From positions 66,266-130,265 of the forward strand of contig CAKPXP010000004.1 in the NCBI GenBank assembly GCA_934202005.1: a stretch of DNA of 64,000 nucleotides. The letters are read 5' to 3'. The position numbers were made by a program, and so were the translations under genes. Each line of letters opens with the position of its first letter. Position 1 is the first letter of the stretch. Under the pieces are notes generated by a model that was not told the DNA's origin, ran no database searches, and worked only from the letters and a program-made list of their open reading frames with translations. Positions 60,915 to 64,000 of this stretch are shown in pieces. This DNA is from an uncultured Selenomonas sp. GTDB lineage: Bacteria; Bacillota; Negativicutes; Selenomonadales; Selenomonadaceae.

Positions 60915-62027
60915 ATGAAAAAGATTCTAGTCACGCAGTCTTCCATGCCGCCGTTCGAGGAGTATATCGATGAGATCCGCGATCTCTGGGAGACGCATTG
61001 GCTCACGAATATGGGCGCGAAGCATCAGGCGTTCGTCGCGGCGCTCGAGGAGTATCTTGGCGTCTCGCATCTCGATCTGCTGGTGAACGGCCACATGTCG
61101 CTCGAGATGACGCTCCAGGCGATGAATCTGCACGGCGAGGTCATCACGACGCCGTTCACGTTCGCCTCGACGACGCACGCGATCGTGCGCAACGGCCTCA
61201 CGCCGGTGTTCTGCGACATCGATCCTGACGACTATACGCTCGATACGGAAAAGCTCGAGGCACTTATCACGGATCGCACCTGCGCCATCGTGCCCGTGCA
61301 TGTCTATGGTCATGTCTGCCATGTCGAGGAGATCCAGCGCATCGCGGACAAGTACGGCCTGCGCGTGCTCTATGACGCGGCGCATACGTTCGGCGAGACG
61401 TACCGGGGCCGGGCCGTCGCGGACTACGGGGACGCCTCATGCCTGAGCTTCCACGCGACGAAGGTGTTCCATACCATTGAGGGCGGCGCTGTGGTCTTCC
61501 ATGATGAGGAGATGGGCAAGCGCCTCTGGGATTTGAAGGATTTCGGCATCCACGGGCCGGAGAGTGTGGAGGCCGTCGGGGCCAATGCGAAGATGAACGA
61601 GTTCTGCGCGGCGATGGGGCTTTGCAACCTCCGCCATGTGGATGAGGAAATCGAAAAGCGCGGCAAGATAGTCGCACGTTACCGTGAGCATCTTGAAGGC
61701 GTGGAGGGCATCAAGCTCAGCCCGCAGCAGCGGGATGTGAAGCCGAACTATGCGTATTTCCCTGTGGTGTTCGACGAGAAGGTGTTCGGTGCGACGCGCA
61801 ATGAGGTCGCATACCACCTGGCAGAGCACGACATCATGGCAAGGAAATATTTCTATCCGCTCGTGAATGACTTCGACTGCTACCGCAGCCAGTATGACTC
61901 CAAGGATACGCCTGTGGCGCTTTCCATAGCGAAGCGCGTGCTGACGCTGCCGCTCTATGCGGAGCTGGGGCTCGACGAGGTGGACGAGATTTGTCGACTG
62001 GTTTTGGAGTCGCGGGCTGCGGTTTGA
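60915..62027 (+). CDS. DegT/DnrJ/EryC1-family aminotransferase
   Basis: 370 aa from ATG 60915 (GGAGGAG upstream). PLP fold type I: 'LDLLVNGHMSLEMTLQAMNL', 'VITTPFTFASTTHAIVRNGL', 'VLYDAAHTFGETYRG' (Asp for the PLP nitrogen) and the catalytic Lys in 'SFHATKVFHTIEGG' (~182). Such enzymes aminate keto-sugars or aldehydes, often nucleotide-linked. Last gene of the operon, 17 nt after luxC. It could turn the LuxC aldehyde or a keto-sugar into an amine. Confidence 0.93.
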   Translation: MKKILVTQSSMPPFEEYIDEIRDLWETHWLTNMGAKHQAFVAALEEYLGVSHLDLLVNGHMSLEMTLQAMNLHGEVITTPFTFASTTHAIVRNGLTPVFCDIDPDDYTLDTEKLEALITDRTCAIVPVHVYGHVCHVEEIQRIADKYGLRVLYDAAHTFGETYRGRAVADYGDASCLSFHATKVFHTIEGGAVVFHDEEMGKRLWDLKDFGIHGPESVEAVGANAKMNEFCAAMGLCNLRHVDEEIEKRGKIVARYREHLEGVEGIKLSPQQRDVKPNYAYFPVVFDEKVFGATRNEVAYHLAEHDIMARKYFYPLVNDFDCYRSQYDSKDTPVALSIAKRVLTLPLYAELGLDEVDEICRLVLESRAAV

Positions 62028-62155
62028 GACGGAGCGCCCGGGGCAGGAGAATGATCAGGGCGCCGCGGTCATGAATTATCGGTGCGGCAGGAGCTGGAAG
62101 GATAAGGGCGAAAGCTGCCGCGGATGGATATGCCTCGGCGCAGGACGGTTTCCTG

Positions 62156-62164
62156 TGCTATAAT
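62156..62164 (+). promoter_or_regulatory. Extended -10 promoter of AAA-ATPase copy 2
   Basis: TGC-TATAAT with TATAAT at 62159-62164 and no good -35. It gives a transcript beginning ~30 nt before the start codon. Bases 62028-62155 show no gene. Confidence 0.5.
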
Positions 62165-62198
62165 GGAAAAGATACATTGGCACGGAACGGAGGCGGAG

Positions 62199-63773
62199 AT
62201 GGTGGGCATTTATCTGAATCCCGGGGCGGGGCGGTTCTTGACGGCGCGGTCGTCGAAGATTTATGTGGACAAGACGGCGCTGCTCGGGGAGCTCGATGCG
62301 GTCTTCGGTACGGAGCAGCGGTTCGTCTGCGTGAGCCGTCCGCGGCGGTTCGGCAAGACGATGGCGGCGAATATGGTCTGCGCTTACTATGACCGCACGG
62401 TGGCGGACGAGGTGTTCGACGGGCTCGCGATTGCGCAGGCGGAGGATTTTTCGCGCTATCGCGGAGCGTGCAATGTGCTGCGTATCAATATGCAGGAGTT
62501 CCTGAGTGAGGCGCAGGATATGGATGGCCTGCTCGCAGAACTTCGCGAGGCATTGCTTTGGGAACTCTTGGAAGCGTATGATGCGCTGCGCTATCGGCGG
62601 AAAGACAATCTGCGGCTGGTGATGGAGACGATTTATGCCCATACACAGCGACCTTTCGTCATCGTCATCGACGAGTGGGACTGCATCTTCCGCGAGTATC
62701 CGCATGACACGGCGGCGCAGCGGAAATATCTCGATTTCCTGCGCGACTGGCTGAAGGACAAGGCGTATATCGGCCTCGCATACATGACGGGCATCCTGCC
62801 CATCAAGAAATACGGCACGCACTCGGCGCTCAATATGTTCACGGAATATTCGATGGAGAACCCGCGCGGACTTGCCCCGTTCGTAGGTTTTACCGAGGAT
62901 GAGGTGAAAGGACTCTGCGAGAAGTATGGCATGGATTTTGCCGAGTGCCGCGCCTGGTACGATGGGTACCGCTTCCCCGAGGAGGCGCACATTTACAGTC
63001 CGAAAAGCGTCGTCGAGGCAATGCTCGCGCATCGTTTTGATGCCTATTGGAACAGCACCGAGACGTATGAGGCACTCAAGGTCTATATCGACCTCAACGA
63101 GGATGGCCTGCGCGATGCCATCGTGCGCATGATGGCCGGGGCGTCCATTCCTATCGATACGACGACCTTTCAGAATGACATGACGACCTTCACCTCAGCG
63201 GACGATGTCATGACGCTCCTCGTGCATCTCGGGTATCTCGGCTATGATATCGACCGCGGCGAGGTGTTCATCCCGAACAATGAAGTGCGCCGGGAATATG
63301 TGACGGCCACGAAGCACGGCGAGGAATGGAACATCATCAGCCATACGCTCCGGGCCTCGGACAATCTGCTTGAAGCAGTGTTTCAAAAGGACGCCGCCGC
63401 CGTGGCTGCGGGAGTGGAAAAGGCGCATCTTGAGACGAGCCAGATCCAGTACAACGACGAGAACGCGCTCTCCTACACGCTGTCCCTCGCCTTTTACAGT
63501 GCGCGGCGGTTCTACAACATCGTGCGCGAGCTGCCGGCGGGCAAGGGCTTCGCCGACCTCGCGTTCCTGCCGCGCCCGCAGCACGCGGAGAAGCCGGCGC
63601 TTGTCATCGAGCTCAAGTGGGACAAGACTGCAGAGACGGCCATCCGGCAGATCAAGGAAAAGGACTACGCCGGGGCCCTCGCGGGCTACGCTGGCGAGGT
63701 GCTGCTCGTGGGCGTGAGCTACGATAAGAAGACGCGGCAGCACGAGGCGGTCATCGAGGAATGGCGGCAGTGA
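62199..63773 (+). CDS. AAA-ATPase-like/PD-(D/E)XK nuclease-like protein, copy 2
   Basis: 524 aa from ATG 62199 (GGAGGCGGAG upstream; GTG 62202 is also possible). Same domains as copy 1: Walker A 'SRPRRFGKTMAANM' (~45), Walker B 'FVIVIDEWDCIF' (~152) and nuclease core 'GFADLAFLPRP' and 'PALVIELKWDKT'. The segment between them (~residues 105-150) is quite different from copy 1, while the next ~650 nt appear identical, a mosaic pattern. It ends 'HEAVIEEWRQ'. The two copies lie in direct orientation on either side of the 13-gene operon. Confidence 0.88.
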   Translation: MVGIYLNPGAGRFLTARSSKIYVDKTALLGELDAVFGTEQRFVCVSRPRRFGKTMAANMVCAYYDRTVADEVFDGLAIAQAEDFSRYRGACNVLRINMQEFLSEAQDMDGLLAELREALLWELLEAYDALRYRRKDNLRLVMETIYAHTQRPFVIVIDEWDCIFREYPHDTAAQRKYLDFLRDWLKDKAYIGLAYMTGILPIKKYGTHSALNMFTEYSMENPRGLAPFVGFTEDEVKGLCEKYGMDFAECRAWYDGYRFPEEAHIYSPKSVVEAMLAHRFDAYWNSTETYEALKVYIDLNEDGLRDAIVRMMAGASIPIDTTTFQNDMTTFTSADDVMTLLVHLGYLGYDIDRGEVFIPNNEVRREYVTATKHGEEWNIISHTLRASDNLLEAVFQKDAAAVAAGVEKAHLETSQIQYNDENALSYTLSLAFYSARRFYNIVRELPAGKGFADLAFLPRPQHAEKPALVIELKWDKTAETAIRQIKEKDYAGALAGYAGEVLLVGVSYDKKTRQHEAVIEEWRQ

Positions 63774-63827
63774 GAGGGCGCCGCGGAGACTTTTCCTCGC
63801 GCGCCGCGGAAACTTTTTCGCGCCTGC

Positions 63828-63856
63828 TTGAATTCTTGATACAAAAAGTGTAAAAT
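63828..63856 (+). promoter_or_regulatory. Promoter of ilvD
   Basis: TTGAAT (63828-63833), 17-nt spacer, TAAAAT (63851-63856). The leader that follows (to 63943) has a hairpin CGCGGCG-ggatccct-CGCCGCG and a palindrome GCGGCATGCCGC. Neither has a T-run, so attenuation is not clear. Confidence 0.55.
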
Positions 63857-63943
63857 TGTAAATCAGTAACACCTTCGCGGCGGGATCCCTCGCCGCGGGC
63901 TGCGGCATGCCGCGGCCGCATTAGATAGTGAGGAGCGTTGTTT

Positions 63944-64000
63944 ATGAGAAGCGATATTGTCAAGAAAGGCGCCACGCGTTGTGCGCATCGTTCTTTGTTC
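63944..64000 (+). CDS. ilvD: Dihydroxy-acid dehydratase, N-terminal end (partial)
   Basis: 19 codons from ATG 63944 (GAGGAG upstream), cut by the window edge. The start MRSDIVKKGATRCAHRSLF matches the highly conserved beginning of IlvD (MRSDxxKKGxxRAPHRSLL). IlvD dehydrates dihydroxy-acids in valine, isoleucine and leucine synthesis, using an iron-sulfur cluster. Short but distinctive. Confidence 0.8.
   Translation, partial: MRSDIVKKGATRCAHRSLF

Noticed and set aside
63857..63943. T-box leader of ilvD
   Set aside because: Only ~85 nt lie between promoter and start; there is no T-box sequence and no terminator.
1..64000. CRISPR arrays, tRNA or rRNA genes
   Set aside because: No regularly spaced direct repeats, no cloverleaf with a CCA end and no rRNA signature were seen on either strand by reading; a dedicated scan could still find a tRNA I missed.

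Overview
The window reads as a GC-rich chromosome segment of a diderm Firmicute of the class Negativicutes, most likely a motile Selenomonas-type organism. It combines Gram-negative envelope genes (TamB, BamA, OmpH/Skp-type chaperones, LpxD, a lipid A acyltransferase) with a flagellin gene under a sigma-28-type promoter. The genus is inferred from gene content and GC only; no 16S or marker search was possible.

Region 1 (1-10.2 kb) is the outer-membrane biogenesis block: the 3' end of tamB, a sigma-70-family factor, a small anchored protein, bamA, a second predicted beta-barrel protein, three OmpH/Skp-like proteins, lpxD and an lpxL/htrB-type acyltransferase, closed by a bidirectional terminator. 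Region 2 (10.2-21.1 kb) holds more general genes: a GAF/PAS/AAA+/Fis regulator without a GAFTGA loop, trmB, an FtsW/RodA protein, a metallophosphoesterase, a GT41-like glycosyltransferase with a methyltransferase-like neighbour, a TSUP permease and cstA. Region 3 (21.1-23.0 kb) is repeat-rich: terminal-inverted-repeat elements, an Rpn-family nuclease gene and a broken piece of a second copy.

Region 4 (22.8-48.3 kb) is a flagellin gene followed by a long glycosylation island. The flagellin gene has a sigma-28-type promoter and a folded leader of about 170 nt. Downstream lie at least ten glycosyltransferase genes, nearly all translationally coupled. Several are multi-domain: tandem GT41 (O-GlcNAc-transferase/SPINDLY-like) catalytic domains in one protein, and a GT41 + GT2 + StrF-like triple fusion. 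An FkbM methyltransferase and an XRE regulator carrying an RmlA-like domain sit near the end.

Region 5 (48.4-63.8 kb) is a tightly packed 13-gene operon: NeuD-like acyltransferase, FabZ-like dehydratase, FabG-like reductase, two split transketolases, radical SAM enzyme, acyl carrier protein, AMP-forming ligase, LuxE-like and LuxC-like proteins, and a DegT aminotransferase. It is flanked on both sides by near-identical, same-orientation AAA-ATPase/PD-(D/E)XK genes, with a decayed third piece at 46.85 kb. I infer that it makes an unusual acyl- or carbon-chain-extended building block, perhaps a sugar or acyl decoration for the flagellin glycan or surface polysaccharide. This operon is the best candidate for an undescribed system. 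The window ends in the first codons of ilvD.

Dispersed repeats: a MITE-like family at 33.50 and 48.26 kb (inverted relative to each other), related but different elements at 21.15 and 19.40 kb, and a separate repeat of about 110 bp at 2.05 and 37.93 kb. I saw no rRNA, tRNA or CRISPR array.
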